NCBI GenBank assembly: GCA_030041415.1
Contig: JASHNX010000186.1
Location: 1 to 52,943, forward strand
Direction of reading: 5' to 3'
DNA length: 52,943 bases
Source: Candidatus Sulfotelmatobacter sp.
GTDB taxonomy: Bacteria; Acidobacteriota; Terriglobia; Terriglobales; Acidobacteriaceae
The notes below the pieces were generated by a model. The model saw only the letters and a list, made by a program, of their open reading frames with translations, did not search any database and had not been told where the DNA came from. Shown here piece after piece: positions 42,001 through 51,534 of the stretch (positions are counted from its first letter, which is position 1; the number at the start of each line of letters is the position of its first letter). Both the position numbers and the translations under genes were made by a program.

Positions 42001-42633
42001 ATGATTCACGAGATTTTTCCCGTGGGGCCGCTGCAGTGCAATTGCTCGATTATCGGCGACGAGACGACGCGCGAAGCGATGGTGATCGACCCGGGCGACG
42101 ATATCGAGGATGTGCTGGCGATCGTGCGAAAACACAATTTGCAGGTAAAGCAGATTGTGATTACCCATGCGCATATCGATCACGTGGGCGGGGCCATGAA
42201 ACTGCGGGCCGCAACAGGAGCTCCGATTCTGCTGAATGAGAATGACTACGAGTTATTGAAGATACTTGACGCGCAGGCGGCATGGATCGGCGTCGCTCCT
42301 CCCGGCGACGTGAAGGTTGATCAGACTATAACGACTGGCGATCGCGTGTCGGCCGGAAGACACCAAGCCAGCATTTTGCATACGCCGGGACACACGGAGG
42401 GCAGCATCTGCCTCTACTTCCTCGCTGAGAAAAAATTGATCGCCGGAGATACGCTGTTTGCCGGTTCCATTGGCCGGACAGATCTGCCCGGCGGATCGAT
42501 GGAAAAGATTTTGGAGTCCCTGCACGGCACGGTGATGGCACTGCCCGATGAAACGATTGTCGTGCCGGGGCACGGACCCTTGACAATCATCGGCGAGGAG
42601 CGCGAGAGCAATCCGTTTTTGGTGAAGAGATGA
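42001..42633 (+). CDS. MBL-fold hydrolase (glyoxalase II / YcbL-like)
   Basis: A 210-residue cytoplasmic metallo-beta-lactamase-fold enzyme. The metal-binding motif THAHIDH (His56, His58, Asp60, His61) is followed by further ligands in LHTPGHTEGS, AGDTLFAG and VPGHGP. The size and the CNCSIIGD start match single-domain hydroxyacylglutathione-hydrolase-like proteins (YcbL type) that lack the C-terminal glutathione-binding helices of classical GloB. Thioester hydrolysis is likely; the substrate is not defined. The ATG at 42001 is at the very start of the conserved fold. It stands alone. Confidence 0.92.
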   Translation: MIHEIFPVGPLQCNCSIIGDETTREAMVIDPGDDIEDVLAIVRKHNLQVKQIVITHAHIDHVGGAMKLRAATGAPILLNENDYELLKILDAQAAWIGVAPPGDVKVDQTITTGDRVSAGRHQASILHTPGHTEGSICLYFLAEKKLIAGDTLFAGSIGRTDLPGGSMEKILESLHGTVMALPDETIVVPGHGPLTIIGEERESNPFLVKR

Positions 42634-42760
42634 CTCAGTTGACTGACGATTTCGGATTCTCGAAGAATGACCAGGGCCTCACTGAGCTTGGGTGAGGGGT
42701 CGATGAGTGAAATCGGGATATATCGCTAGTTAGCCGCTCGCGGCCGCGGGATGAACCGCA

Positions 42761-43933
42761 TCATTTTCGATCGGTGGGCCAGCGGAAGCGGTAGGCCCGG
42801 TATGTGTCGTAGCCCTTCGACAGAGTGGCGTCGAAAATCATTCGTCCGTTGGAGTCGAATTCCGAAAAATGCGCCGTCTGACCCCAACCCACGAACGTGT
42901 CGCCGTTGTCCAGCAATTGTGCGCTCCCCTGCGAGAGCACCGAGAGATAATCGGGATGAGCGATGGACCGGATTAGAGTTGCGCTCTTCTCCGAGGAATC
43001 GAGCTTCAGCCAGATGATGCGTGAGTACGGGAGGACCGGCTTGGGATTCACTTCGTTATCGAATATACGTATGGTGTTGTGTCCGACCGCAATTGCATTG
43101 TGTTGGAAGGAAAAATTAGCCTCGGGACCGAAGCGAAAATCACTTTTCTTGCCCCCTAGTCGCCAGATCACTTCTCCCGTATGGCGGTCGAGCTTGTAGA
43201 TGGTTGATGTGTGGCGCGCTGAGAGTAGCACGTTCCCGTCGTCGTCAAGTGCAATGCTGTTGATGTGGATGTAATCCCAGGCCGTCGTCGCCGAATCTGG
43301 CAGTGGCCAATAGCTCTCCTCGAACCCAACTTTGCCCAAGCTGTGCCATTCGAAGATTACTTTGCCGGTCGAAATGTCGATTTCCTGGATCGATCCCTCC
43401 CACACCTGTGCGTTCTTCGATCCGCCAACCGAGGACAGGTCGGCCGTAACAAGGTCGTAGATTGTAATAAAGGCCGTGCCTTGGGGCGTGATCAAGAATT
43501 CGTGAGCATCAGCATTGAGCCCGTTCCCTGCCCGCACCGTGGCGACAACGTGATACGTTTCGTCAGCGATGTAGTTCACCGACTCGCCCTCCGCGAGCTT
43601 TCCGAAATTGCTCTGCTGCGCCCACGTAAGCACCGGCTTGCCGCGATACGACTGAACCCGGAAGTCGGCTGCGACCTGACCATTTGTCACTGGGAGGAAC
43701 CAAATCACGCGGCCACTGCTATCCACGATTTCAGGACCAACTGGCCCCGGCTGGGGACCGCCGCCGATACCCGCGCCTTTGGGCGCGATGAAGATCAGCC
43801 CGTCCGCTTGACCGGAACTATTCTGAAGAACTTTGACCTCCGGCGGGTTGGCGCTGCTTGTCGTCGGCGCAACTGACGGGTTACCCGCAAGACCAAGCAG
43901 CAGGAATACCACAAGAGATAAGGGACGCGTCAC
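42761..43933 (-). CDS. secreted arylsulfotransferase-family (ASST-like) protein
   Basis: A 390-residue exported beta-propeller protein. A signal peptide (about 1-22) is followed by blades with motifs of the arylsulfotransferase family: AWDYIHINSIALDDDGNVLLSARHTSTIYKLD (read around residues 230-260), HTGEVIWRLGG, and FSFQHNAIAV near 290, with histidines that could take part in sulfuryl transfer. This fits the Arylsulfotran_2 group better than classical AssT, which is longer. The start is a GTG at 43933 with AGGAG about 9 nt upstream. It faces a 331-bp gap towards the diguanylate cyclase gene. A periplasmic enzyme on phenolic sulfates is the family-level guess. Confidence 0.8.
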   Translation of the reverse strand: MTRPLSLVVFLLLGLAGNPSVAPTTSSANPPEVKVLQNSSGQADGLIFIAPKGAGIGGGPQPGPVGPEIVDSSGRVIWFLPVTNGQVAADFRVQSYRGKPVLTWAQQSNFGKLAEGESVNYIADETYHVVATVRAGNGLNADAHEFLITPQGTAFITIYDLVTADLSSVGGSKNAQVWEGSIQEIDISTGKVIFEWHSLGKVGFEESYWPLPDSATTAWDYIHINSIALDDDGNVLLSARHTSTIYKLDRHTGEVIWRLGGKKSDFRFGPEANFSFQHNAIAVGHNTIRIFDNEVNPKPVLPYSRIIWLKLDSSEKSATLIRSIAHPDYLSVLSQGSAQLLDNGDTFVGWGQTAHFSEFDSNGRMIFDATLSKGYDTYRAYRFRWPTDRK

Positions 43934-44264
43934 GATCTGATCTCCTAATGTCTAGTCCTTCTATCGAGATCGTATTGTATACCTGGCGAAAGTTGGGTTC
44001 GAGGGTGGATGCTGTGCCTGCTGGGATGATTGTTGTCAGCAGGCGTTAGCGCTCGTTGAGGGGTTTTGAACTAAATGGGGTGTTTCGCCAACCAGGAAGA
44101 CAGCCGCAAAGAATCCGTCGAACCAGCCTTTTTGCCAAACGCCGATTGCCGACCAGCAGACCGATTTAAAAAGGGGACTTGCGGAAAGTGCATGGCCTTT
44201 CGTTCACGGATCGTGATCTTGCGAAGGCGGCGACAGGCTGTGAACATCAACACGGAGCGAGGCC
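43934..44264. other. divergent region upstream of the diguanylate cyclase
   Basis: A 331-bp gap with no supported gene. It contains the inverted repeat at 44017-44043 and the ribosome binding site of the REC-GGDEF gene (GGAG near 44254). No convincing promoter was assigned. Confidence 0.4.
44017..44043. other. 7-bp perfect inverted repeat
   Basis: CCTGCTG (44017-44023) and CAGCAGG (44037-44043) flank 13 nt in the divergent region. This is a possible operator for either gene. There is no T tract to make it a terminator. Confidence 0.3.
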
Positions 44265-45212
44265 ATGAAGATCCTGCTGGTAGAGGACTCAGTCGTCGAA
44301 AGATACGAGATCGGCAGGCACTTAAGCGAGTGGGGACTCGACTATGTCTCTGTCGGAAACGGCACAGAAGCGGTCCAGCTGATGGAAGCTCCCGATGCGC
44401 CCAGCTTGGTCCTGCTCGACTGGCTGCTTCCTGGCCTCGATGGCCTCGATGTATGCCGCCAGATCAGAAAACTTGGAAACAATGGGGCGTATACCTACAC
44501 CGTGATGCTCACGGCGAAGAACCGGAAACAGGACCTGCTGATGGCGATGGAGGCTGGGGCTGACGACTACCTGGCCAAGCCGGTCGATCCATCGGAGCTG
44601 CGGGCTCGAATCTTGGCAGGCAAACGAATATTGGAACTCCAGCAGCGCCTGCGGTTCGCTGCGACCCACGATTTTCTGACTAACCTGCTAAACCGTTCTG
44701 AGATACTCGCTGCCTTACGAAGAGAATTCTCACGCAGCGAACGGGAAGACAAGCCTGCAACCGCCATCCTGGCTGACATTGATCACTTCAAACGCATCAA
44801 CGATTCTTTGGGTCACGCTGCCGGCGATGAAGTTTTGAAGGAAGTAGGACAGAGACTGGGATCGGATTTGAGACCGTATGACGTTGTGGGACGTTATGGT
44901 GGCGAGGAATTTCTTCTTATCCTGCCAGGCTGTGACTTGACGACAGGACGGAGGCGCGCCGATGAGATTCGTGACCTGGTTGGCAAAGATCCCTTCCTCA
45001 CGCCCTCCGGGACAGCGTCGACCACGATCAGCATGGGGGTTACGATCACGTCGTTCAGTCCAGAGCGCTCGGTGACGGAGATTCTTCATCAGGCCGACGT
45101 CGCGTTGTACGAGGCCAAGAAGAACGGAAGAAATCGGGTGGAAGTCTTTTCTCCGGCGATCCAGGCCTTCGATCGCCCTAAAGGAAAATCTGCGTGCAAG
45201 GGCAGGGCTTGA
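44265..45212 (+). CDS. response regulator diguanylate cyclase (REC-GGDEF)
   Basis: A 315-residue cytoplasmic protein. A receiver domain (1-120; acidic pair near 7-8, phospho-acceptor Asp52 in LVLLDWLLPG, Lys105 in LAKPV) is directly joined to a GGDEF domain (about 130-305) with intact GGEEF at 212-216. An inhibitory I-site RxxD (Arg203-P-Y-Asp206) sits five residues before GGEEF, so product feedback by c-di-GMP is expected. Domain order is that of the PleD/WspR class. The ATG has GGAG about 8 nt upstream. No partner kinase is adjacent. It likely converts two GTP to c-di-GMP when phosphorylated. Confidence 0.95.
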   Translation: MKILLVEDSVVERYEIGRHLSEWGLDYVSVGNGTEAVQLMEAPDAPSLVLLDWLLPGLDGLDVCRQIRKLGNNGAYTYTVMLTAKNRKQDLLMAMEAGADDYLAKPVDPSELRARILAGKRILELQQRLRFAATHDFLTNLLNRSEILAALRREFSRSEREDKPATAILADIDHFKRINDSLGHAAGDEVLKEVGQRLGSDLRPYDVVGRYGGEEFLLILPGCDLTTGRRRADEIRDLVGKDPFLTPSGTASTTISMGVTITSFSPERSVTEILHQADVALYEAKKNGRNRVEVFSPAIQAFDRPKGKSACKGRA

Positions 45213-45368
45213 TCGTGACCTGCAAACAGGATTCTCTTTCACCCACCTGGTTCAAATCTGGCCGGTCACACCACTCGCCTGGCGCTCAAATCTACAGTTG
45301 CCTACCAACGCGTCGAGGTGGCTCAAGCCTATGCGTGCTATAGAAAGGGCGGGTTCGGAAGATGGGGA

Positions 45369-46535
45369 TCAGCCATTGAAGACCCCCAAGATGCTTCGTA
45401 TTCCTCGGGAAAATTCTTGTGCAGGCGTAATCAAGCTCAGCACCAGATAACCATCGCTCGGAAAATCGTAAAAATGGCCGGGGTGAGCCAGGACACTTTT
45501 TTGGCGCAAAAGTTCGATCGCTAAGTCTTCGTCGGTTTGCGTCACCGGGACGCGAAGGATGGCGCACCATCCTGCATCCATAATTAGGCGCTGACAAGAG
45601 CTTTGTGCTGCCAGTTGGCGATCGAGTTCGGCGAGATTGGCAAGAACGCGATCGAGCAACTGCCGCTGGACTTCTTTTCGCTGGTCGAGTAGAGTCGGCG
45701 CCGCCCATTGGATGGGAGCGTTCATCGAAAGATAAGTGTCGGCGATGACCTCCAGGCGCGAAAGCGCAGTTTCGACTTGCGACTGCGGGCCGCTGGTGCA
45801 GACCCAGGCAACCTTCATCTGCGGCAGGGCAGAGATCTTCGAAATGCCGCTCAGCGTAAAAGTTAAGACTTCCTGATTAGCGGAAAATGTTGATCGTGCG
45901 CGGTGGTCGTGGGCATAGTCGAGGAAAACCTCGTCCGCGATGACGGCCAGAGAATGCTCTTGACACGTACGATTGAGTTCATCGAGCTCACCGGCCTGCA
46001 CAAATGACCCGGTAGGATTGTTCGGGTGAACTACGACGACGGCGCGGGTGTGCGCCGTGACCGCTTCGCGAAGCGCTGGAAAATCAATTTGCCATCCGTG
46101 ATCGTAGAGGAGCGGGTAGGGAACGAGTTTGACGTCGCCGAGATCGGCGAGAAACTCGAACAATGGATAGCTAGGCTTTGGAATAAGGATTTCGTCACCG
46201 GGGTTGCAGAGCAGGCGGAAAACGAAAGAGTATCCTTCGCTTGTGCTAGTAGTAAGGATAAGACATTCGGGATCGACGCGAGTCGCATGTTGCGTTTCAT
46301 AGTAAGCCGCGATGGCGGCCCGGGCGATGGGCAATCCTTTCGGCTGGGGGTCGTAATCGAGGGAGTGAGGCGACGCCAGGGATGAAAGAATCTCCCGCTC
46401 CGGGTAATCAAATCCGGCGCGCGTTGGATTGGAAATCGTTAGGTCGATAATGCGGACGCCACTCGCCTTGGCTTCTTCCAGCGCTTCTGTGAGCCGGTTG
46501 CGGGTAAGCTTCCAGTTGGTGCGATTGGAGAACAT
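45369..46535 (-). CDS. PLP-dependent class I/II aminotransferase
   Basis: A 388-residue fold-type I enzyme. The PLP lysine is Lys233 in LSGISKISALPQ; other cofactor contacts are Asn173 in HPNNPTGS, Asp201 in IADEVFLD and the N-terminal DLTISNPT. The SKI-ALPQMKVAW segment is close to aspartate/alanine-type transaminases. Substrate cannot be decided from sequence. The ATG at 46535 leaves a normal N-terminus. It is convergent with the GGDEF gene and lies 84 bp after the small ATPase gene on the same strand. Confidence 0.92.
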   Translation of the reverse strand: MFSNRTNWKLTRNRLTEALEEAKASGVRIIDLTISNPTRAGFDYPEREILSSLASPHSLDYDPQPKGLPIARAAIAAYYETQHATRVDPECLILTTSTSEGYSFVFRLLCNPGDEILIPKPSYPLFEFLADLGDVKLVPYPLLYDHGWQIDFPALREAVTAHTRAVVVVHPNNPTGSFVQAGELDELNRTCQEHSLAVIADEVFLDYAHDHRARSTFSANQEVLTFTLSGISKISALPQMKVAWVCTSGPQSQVETALSRLEVIADTYLSMNAPIQWAAPTLLDQRKEVQRQLLDRVLANLAELDRQLAAQSSCQRLIMDAGWCAILRVPVTQTDEDLAIELLRQKSVLAHPGHFYDFPSDGYLVLSLITPAQEFSRGIRSILGVFNG

Positions 46536-46619
46536 TGCAGTAGCTGATCGTTTCCCTCAAGCAACGGCCTCTGTAGGCCAGACCCGCTAATGTATCAAGT
46601 TAAGCCAACGGATCGTATT

Positions 46620-47183
46620 TCAAAACGGCCGCGATCCCACCCCAACCTGTGTGAGAACATTCCTAATCGCAGAAAGACGGTTGGATAAGCTCCCGGCGGC
46701 AATCGGAATAATCTCGTATCCGAAATCGCGGTAGGTGCATTCGTGAATTTTTTCAAACCGCAAAGTTTCCTCGAAACTGATGCGACGTGCCTCCGTCGGA
46801 GTGATAAAGCCCAGATTCTGAATAAACAAGACCTGTTTCTGGTAAACCGCATCCCTGCGCACCCGGTCAAGCTCGGATAAGAGGGATTCGGAGAATGGGT
46901 GTCCTAGGTAAGTCGCGAGCGCAGCAGTGCAAATCGCCGACCTGTCGTGGAACTGGATTTCGCCGGATTGACTTGGGGCGCGTAATTGGCGCTGGCGCTG
47001 GAGTGAAACGACAGCATCGATGAAGGACGGGTCTGTCCATGGTTCGGCCATGCCCTGCGCTTGTTGCAGAGCGATCAGGTCGGTCGCGGCCTCTTCGACG
47101 ACGCCGAAACCATCGAGTTCAAGCCGACGGATTATCGATGTTTTGCCGGAGCCGGGAGCTCCAGTGAGAATGAAGCGCATCAC
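46620..47183 (-). CDS. small P-loop ATPase (AAA_28-like)
   Basis: A 187-residue cytoplasmic ATPase/kinase-like protein. Walker A is GAPGSGKT at 8-15, right after the first strand; a Walker-B-like strand is KQVLFIQNLG, and FHDRSAICT near 80 recalls nucleoside or NadR-type kinases. These proteins (AAA_28) are often annotated as ATPase or NadR-like; no substrate is assigned. The frame starts MMRF; the first or second ATG may be used. It follows the GH20 gene by 132 bp on the same strand. Confidence 0.85.
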   Translation of the reverse strand: MMRFILTGAPGSGKTSIIRRLELDGFGVVEEAATDLIALQQAQGMAEPWTDPSFIDAVVSLQRQRQLRAPSQSGEIQFHDRSAICTAALATYLGHPFSESLLSELDRVRRDAVYQKQVLFIQNLGFITPTEARRISFEETLRFEKIHECTYRDFGYEIIPIAAGSLSNRLSAIRNVLTQVGVGSRPF

Positions 47184-47315
47184 GTGTTTGCGTTTTTCTA
47201 TGGGAAATGCTTTCGTCGAGATTCCTCGCTTTGCCTGGAGAAACGGCTTCGCTCGGGATCACGCCATCTAACGGCGTCTCACCGAGCGCTAAGTTTCCAT
47301 TCCGACAAAGGGAAT

Positions 47316-49445
47316 CTAAGGCTGCAAGTAAAAACCCAGCTCCTGCGGTTGCGTCAGAGATTTCGTCGCTTCGTATTGGCGGCGGGCCTGCCGGACAGCA
47401 ACAATCTTCTGCTGAAATTCCTGGGCGAGCGCGTCATAACGTATTTCGACATTCCCCAGCCAGAACGGCTCGTATTCCCGGAGCCAGTTCTGACGATACA
47501 TGTCGCCCAGACGCGTAGCCGAATCGCGAAGGTCTTCGAGCCGGGCATTGATTGACGTGATTTCCTCGAGATCGTTGCCGACGCGGTTGGCGTCAGTCTG
47601 GTTCTGAAATGCATCCCAATAGAATTTATTAATCTCCTGCGTGAACTCGATCTTCATGCCGAGCGCGTCCCATCTCCAGGCAGCGAAAATCATGTCATCG
47701 AGAGTTTTCGGATGGGCGTGGGCCTGCGATTGATTGCGATAAAGCAACTCCAGCGCCTGCTCGGCCCCGCGCCGCATCTCGACGGCGGCAGGAGCGAGCT
47801 TTTGCATGGTCGACGCGCCCGCGGGAGTGAAGGGATCGATCCAGAAAAGGTCGTCGGTTTCGGTCTCGACTTTGATCTTCGCCAAGGCTTCGTGGCCTTG
47901 ATCCAGATCATTGAGAATGTCGCGGAAGGTATTGCCGTCGGGATTGCGGTAGAAAGCCCAGTCGTAGGAATTCTTGAACTCGTCGACGCTGGATTCGCCC
48001 GGCTGCCAGGCGGCCGCCGCTCCGAAAATCAAGGTAGGCCAAGCCATAGCGTACAGGGATTCCCCATCGTCGTTCCAGGTGGTGTCCAGCATGCCCATCG
48101 CGCCGAGCGACTGGCCATCGCGCACAAAGTTGCGGATGTTGGCATAGCCATCATCAAGATTCGGCCAGAGCTGGTTCCAGTTATTCGCCCCGGGAGCCAC
48201 GACAACACTCAAACCGGCGTCGCGATAAGGCTTGATTAGGCTTGCGTAGCTTGGCTTAGGGTCGTAATCCCACGGAACGGCGATCATGTTCTTCGGCAGG
48301 ATGCCGAGAAGCTGGGGATATTTAATGGCGATATCGCCCCAGAACATAAGTTGTTTGTGATAGGGCGCGAGAATTGAGCTCACTTTCTGGATGTGATCGA
48401 GATAAACGCGGCCAAGACCTTCCTGCGCCGCGAGAGCAGAGGTTTGTCCCTGGCCGAGTTCGAAGGTCTCATCGCCGCCGACGTGAAGAAACGGCCCGGG
48501 AAAAAGCGGAACGAGATCCGCATACATCGCTTTGATGGTGTCGTACGAGCCATCTTTCGTTGGCGTCAGCACATGGCCGTGCGGGCGCTCGGCAACATCG
48601 TCGTAGATGTCGTACTTCAACATGTGGTGCAGATGCCCGAAAGTTTGCTGTTCGGGAAGAATGGTTACGTACAGCGCTTTTGCGTAGTCAACCAGCGAAT
48701 TGATCTCTTTGGGAGTAAGTGCGGCTTCTTTGGGAGCAATGAGCGGCTGGCTGGCGAAGTCGAATACATGCTCCATGTAGAGGGCGAAAAGATTGATCTT
48801 GAATGCCGCCAGAGTACGAATCTGGCTCTTCATGTAATCTTCGGTCGGAATCGGGCCGCGGCTGATGTCATCCTGCACGCCGCGCCATTCCATGCTGGGC
48901 CAATCGCGAATGGAAACGGCAGGGCAGATGAGAGTGCCGCCTTCCGGCCGAAGAAGCTGGCGAAGTGTTTGCACCCCGTAAAAAAGTCCCTGCCCGCCGT
49001 TGGCGGCGACGATGAGGTGCGTTTGATCGGAAAATAGGAGATACCCCTGGTCGCCGATGGAATCTGCGGTGAGCCCTTTCTTAGCGAGGAAATCGCGCAC
49101 TTTGCGATCCTGGAGGCGGGCGAGAACGATATTGTGATGGTCTTCCCTTTTCTCGTGCCGCGTATCCGGCTTTTCGCCGGAGATCTCGATGGTGAACCCG
49201 ACCTGATCGTGAATTTCCTCCGCGAGAGTTTCAGCGGCGATACGATCTTCCTCCTGATGCCCGAACTCAACGAGAATTCTGGTGGTGGGCTTTACGCGAA
49301 AGCTGCCGGGCTGAAGGCGAAGTTCTTTGGGCACAGGGATCAGGCTGAGCGGATTCTCTGAGTTCGGCGGCGCGGCAAAGGCCAGGGCCGGCAGGAGCAG
49401 CACAAATAGGAATCGCAAGAACACTGGAGGTTTTTGCATTTGCAT
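47316..49445 (-). CDS. secreted GH20 beta-N-acetylhexosaminidase
   Basis: A 709-residue exported glycosidase. A signal peptide (about 1-24, ending LAFAA) is followed by the GH20 N-terminal domain (about 30-175) and catalytic TIM barrel with the Asp325-Glu326 pair in HVGGDETFE; the Asp polarises the substrate acetamido group and the Glu is the acid/base. A long C-terminal helical region (about 520-709) rich in charged residues follows. ATG at 49439 is a possible second start. It removes terminal GlcNAc or GalNAc, consistent with the amino-sugar theme of the NamZ fusion and GatZ-like gene elsewhere in the window. Confidence 0.92.
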   Translation of the reverse strand: MQMQKPPVFLRFLFVLLLPALAFAAPPNSENPLSLIPVPKELRLQPGSFRVKPTTRILVEFGHQEEDRIAAETLAEEIHDQVGFTIEISGEKPDTRHEKREDHHNIVLARLQDRKVRDFLAKKGLTADSIGDQGYLLFSDQTHLIVAANGGQGLFYGVQTLRQLLRPEGGTLICPAVSIRDWPSMEWRGVQDDISRGPIPTEDYMKSQIRTLAAFKINLFALYMEHVFDFASQPLIAPKEAALTPKEINSLVDYAKALYVTILPEQQTFGHLHHMLKYDIYDDVAERPHGHVLTPTKDGSYDTIKAMYADLVPLFPGPFLHVGGDETFELGQGQTSALAAQEGLGRVYLDHIQKVSSILAPYHKQLMFWGDIAIKYPQLLGILPKNMIAVPWDYDPKPSYASLIKPYRDAGLSVVVAPGANNWNQLWPNLDDGYANIRNFVRDGQSLGAMGMLDTTWNDDGESLYAMAWPTLIFGAAAAWQPGESSVDEFKNSYDWAFYRNPDGNTFRDILNDLDQGHEALAKIKVETETDDLFWIDPFTPAGASTMQKLAPAAVEMRRGAEQALELLYRNQSQAHAHPKTLDDMIFAAWRWDALGMKIEFTQEINKFYWDAFQNQTDANRVGNDLEEITSINARLEDLRDSATRLGDMYRQNWLREYEPFWLGNVEIRYDALAQEFQQKIVAVRQARRQYEATKSLTQPQELGFYLQP

Positions 49446-49481
49446 GGTTCTGGTTGGAATGCTGAGATCGAGAACCCAGCC

Positions 49482-49501
49482 CTCATTCTATCGGGAATGA
49501 G
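49482..49501. other. short hairpin between dehydrogenase and GH20 genes
   Basis: CTCATTC (49482-49488) pairs perfectly with GAATGAG (49495-49501) around a 6-nt loop, about 40 bp upstream of the GH20 start. No T tract follows, so a role in termination or attenuation is uncertain. Confidence 0.3.
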
Positions 49502-49587
49502 TCGTGCCGAGGCAAAAATTGTAAGCCGCTGAAGTCTATGGGCGCATCACTTTCTTTGTTACCCGTCAGAGCGATCCCGCCGTCCTC

Positions 49588-50700
49588 TTACAACTTTGCG
49601 AAGGCTTCTTTGTTCACAAGATATGGCATCTTCGCGTAGTCGCCGCCGTAGTTTTTTTCCAGAACATCGACCAGTCCCTGCACGCAGCGGCCGGCCATGC
49701 CTTTGTTGGGATCGCTGGAAAGGCGCGTTTCGCGGGCGGCGCTAGCGAAGTGCGGATAAAGGCGGCAGCGATCGGCGATGGCGGGATCGCGCAAGGGCGA
49801 ATCGGCGGGCAGCGGTTCCTTGGCGAAGACATCGAGAGCTGCGCCGGCAATCCAGTTTTCGCGCAGAGCCTTCACAACCGCCAATTCATCAACTACAGGA
49901 CCGCGGGAATCGTTTACGAGGAAGGCCGTCGGCTTCATAAGGCGCAGTGTCTCTTCGTTGAAAAGATGATACGTCGGTGTCGCGCTTTCTCCGGGACGAA
50001 TCAGTGGCACGTGAACGCTAACAAAATCAGCGTCACGCAGAGCTTCTTCAAACGAGACGTACTTAATCCAGTTTTTCTCGCGCGAGATGCCGCGAGCGTG
50101 GCGAAGATCAAATTCTTCTTGAATGGCGTTGATGAACTTGTGGTTCTCGTACGCCGGGTCGTAGCAAAGAATATTCATGTCAAACCCGGCGCACTTCTTG
50201 ATGAGGGCGAGGCCGATGCGACCGGTCCCGATGACCGCAACGGTTTTGCCGGTAACTTCGTCGCCGAGGAATGGCAGGTAGGGGTGCCAGTATCCCCACC
50301 GATTGTCACGGGTGAGGTGCTCCGCCGGCCACATTTTGCGGGCGAGAACGCCCATCATGAAGAACGCAAATTCGGCAGTGGCTTCGGTCAGAACGTCGGC
50401 GGTATTGGTGAAAGGAATCTTGTAACGGTTGGCGTCGGCGCGGTTAATGTTATCGAAACCGACGGCATATTGGGCAACGACCTTCAGCGTGTTTTTCCCA
50501 GCTTCAAAGATTTCGGCGTCGATAGGATCGCGCAAAGTCGTAATGAGGCCATCGATGCCCGACTTTACTTTATCGATGATGAGAGACTTCGGCGGTGCTT
50601 CAGGCTGCGGATAAACCTCGAGCTCGTAACCGCGGTTGCGTAGCAGGTTGAGGGATTCTCCGATATCGCAGGTGGCAAAAACGCGGAATTTTGCGGTCAT
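49588..50700 (-). CDS. D-isomer-specific 2-hydroxyacid dehydrogenase
   Basis: A 370-residue NAD-dependent dehydrogenase of the phosphoglycerate/glyoxylate reductase class. The Rossmann motif GTGRIG (158-163) is followed by Asp181 at the end of the second strand, favouring NAD over NADP. Catalytic Arg266 (NDSRGP), Glu295 (AKEPL) and His317 (PHFAS) are in place. An insertion at about 186-212 is longer than in most relatives. The exact substrate is not clear. The ATG at 50700 is directly before the first strand. GH20 follows downstream, 142 bp away. Confidence 0.92.
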   Translation of the reverse strand: MTAKFRVFATCDIGESLNLLRNRGYELEVYPQPEAPPKSLIIDKVKSGIDGLITTLRDPIDAEIFEAGKNTLKVVAQYAVGFDNINRADANRYKIPFTNTADVLTEATAEFAFFMMGVLARKMWPAEHLTRDNRWGYWHPYLPFLGDEVTGKTVAVIGTGRIGLALIKKCAGFDMNILCYDPAYENHKFINAIQEEFDLRHARGISREKNWIKYVSFEEALRDADFVSVHVPLIRPGESATPTYHLFNEETLRLMKPTAFLVNDSRGPVVDELAVVKALRENWIAGAALDVFAKEPLPADSPLRDPAIADRCRLYPHFASAARETRLSSDPNKGMAGRCVQGLVDVLEKNYGGDYAKMPYLVNKEAFAKL

Positions 50701-50950
50701 AATTTGTCGATCGACCTGACGTTCGCTAAGCTCAACACGACGAGGACGTCATCTCCTGACCATCGCCAGCGAGTTATCGAAAATATCACGAAGTGCTCCG
50801 ATCCGAAATACAGACCTTTGCTTTGGATGACGTTGAGCGCTCCGAACGCATGCTTTACGCCAAACACACGCCCCACATCTGGGCGAAGCTTTAAACTGGC
50901 ACCACCGGTATTTGAGAAGCGTGAGATGCGCCCGGGCGAAGAATAACGGA

Positions 50951-51493
50951 TCAGGTCCTGGTATCAAATTTCCAGCGGGTGGTCTTGGTCGCGAAGTATT
51001 TTTCCCACAATCCGAAGGCGACTCGTGGCCGCAGGGCAAAGACTGGCTCTTTCATCGAGAGGATGTCGTCTTTCATTCCTTTCATATCGAATTTGTATTT
51101 GCGCTCATAGACCGGAAGGAATTTTCGCCGCGCGGCGATATCGGCGATCTCCGCGACGCCTTCGACGATCACTGCTTCGCTCGCTTTTTCGGTACAGACG
51201 ATGCAGTTTTGATTCTGGACAAGGTTGCGAGCTTTCCGTGACTGGCTGCCGGTGCTGAAGAGAAATCGCCCGTCTTGCCACAAGCCCCAGACAACCATGG
51301 TGTGCGGCGAGCACTCTTTTGCCATACTCCCCGTCTTGACGGTCGTAATCCAGTAGTTATGGGATCTCTTTAGGCGCTGCTCGGCCCAGCTCCACGGAAG
51401 GAGGCCCTTACTGCTGTTTGGCAAACCGTAACCGGGAGCGTGAGGGCGCGATGCCTCAGGGCTCAATAATTTAGGCTTATCAGTACGTTTCAA
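50951..51493 (-). CDS. PPOX-family flavin-binding split-barrel protein
   Basis: A 180-residue protein of the pyridoxamine-5'-phosphate-oxidase-like fold. It shows the barrel segments NYWITTVKTGS, VVWGLWQDGRFLFST, QNCIVCTEKASEAVIVEGVAE and the FKFDM-type end. The GSQSRKARNL loop probably binds the flavin phosphate. True pyridoxamine oxidase (PdxH) has further C-terminal motifs that I do not see, so it is better called a PPOX-family oxidoreductase with FMN or F420. The start is a TTG at 51493 with GAGG about 5 nt upstream. A 250-bp gap without a gene lies between it and the dehydrogenase. Confidence 0.82.
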   Translation of the reverse strand: MKRTDKPKLLSPEASRPHAPGYGLPNSSKGLLPWSWAEQRLKRSHNYWITTVKTGSMAKECSPHTMVVWGLWQDGRFLFSTGSQSRKARNLVQNQNCIVCTEKASEAVIVEGVAEIADIAARRKFLPVYERKYKFDMKGMKDDILSMKEPVFALRPRVAFGLWEKYFATKTTRWKFDTRT

Positions 51494-51534
51494 CCGGCCT
51501 CGAATTATGGGCGGCGTGCCCGATCACACCCCGT

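Noticed and set aside
45240-45270. GGTTCAAATC, resembling a tRNA T-loop
   Set aside because: The flanking bases do not form a 5-bp T-stem and no acceptor or anticodon arm can be folded around it.
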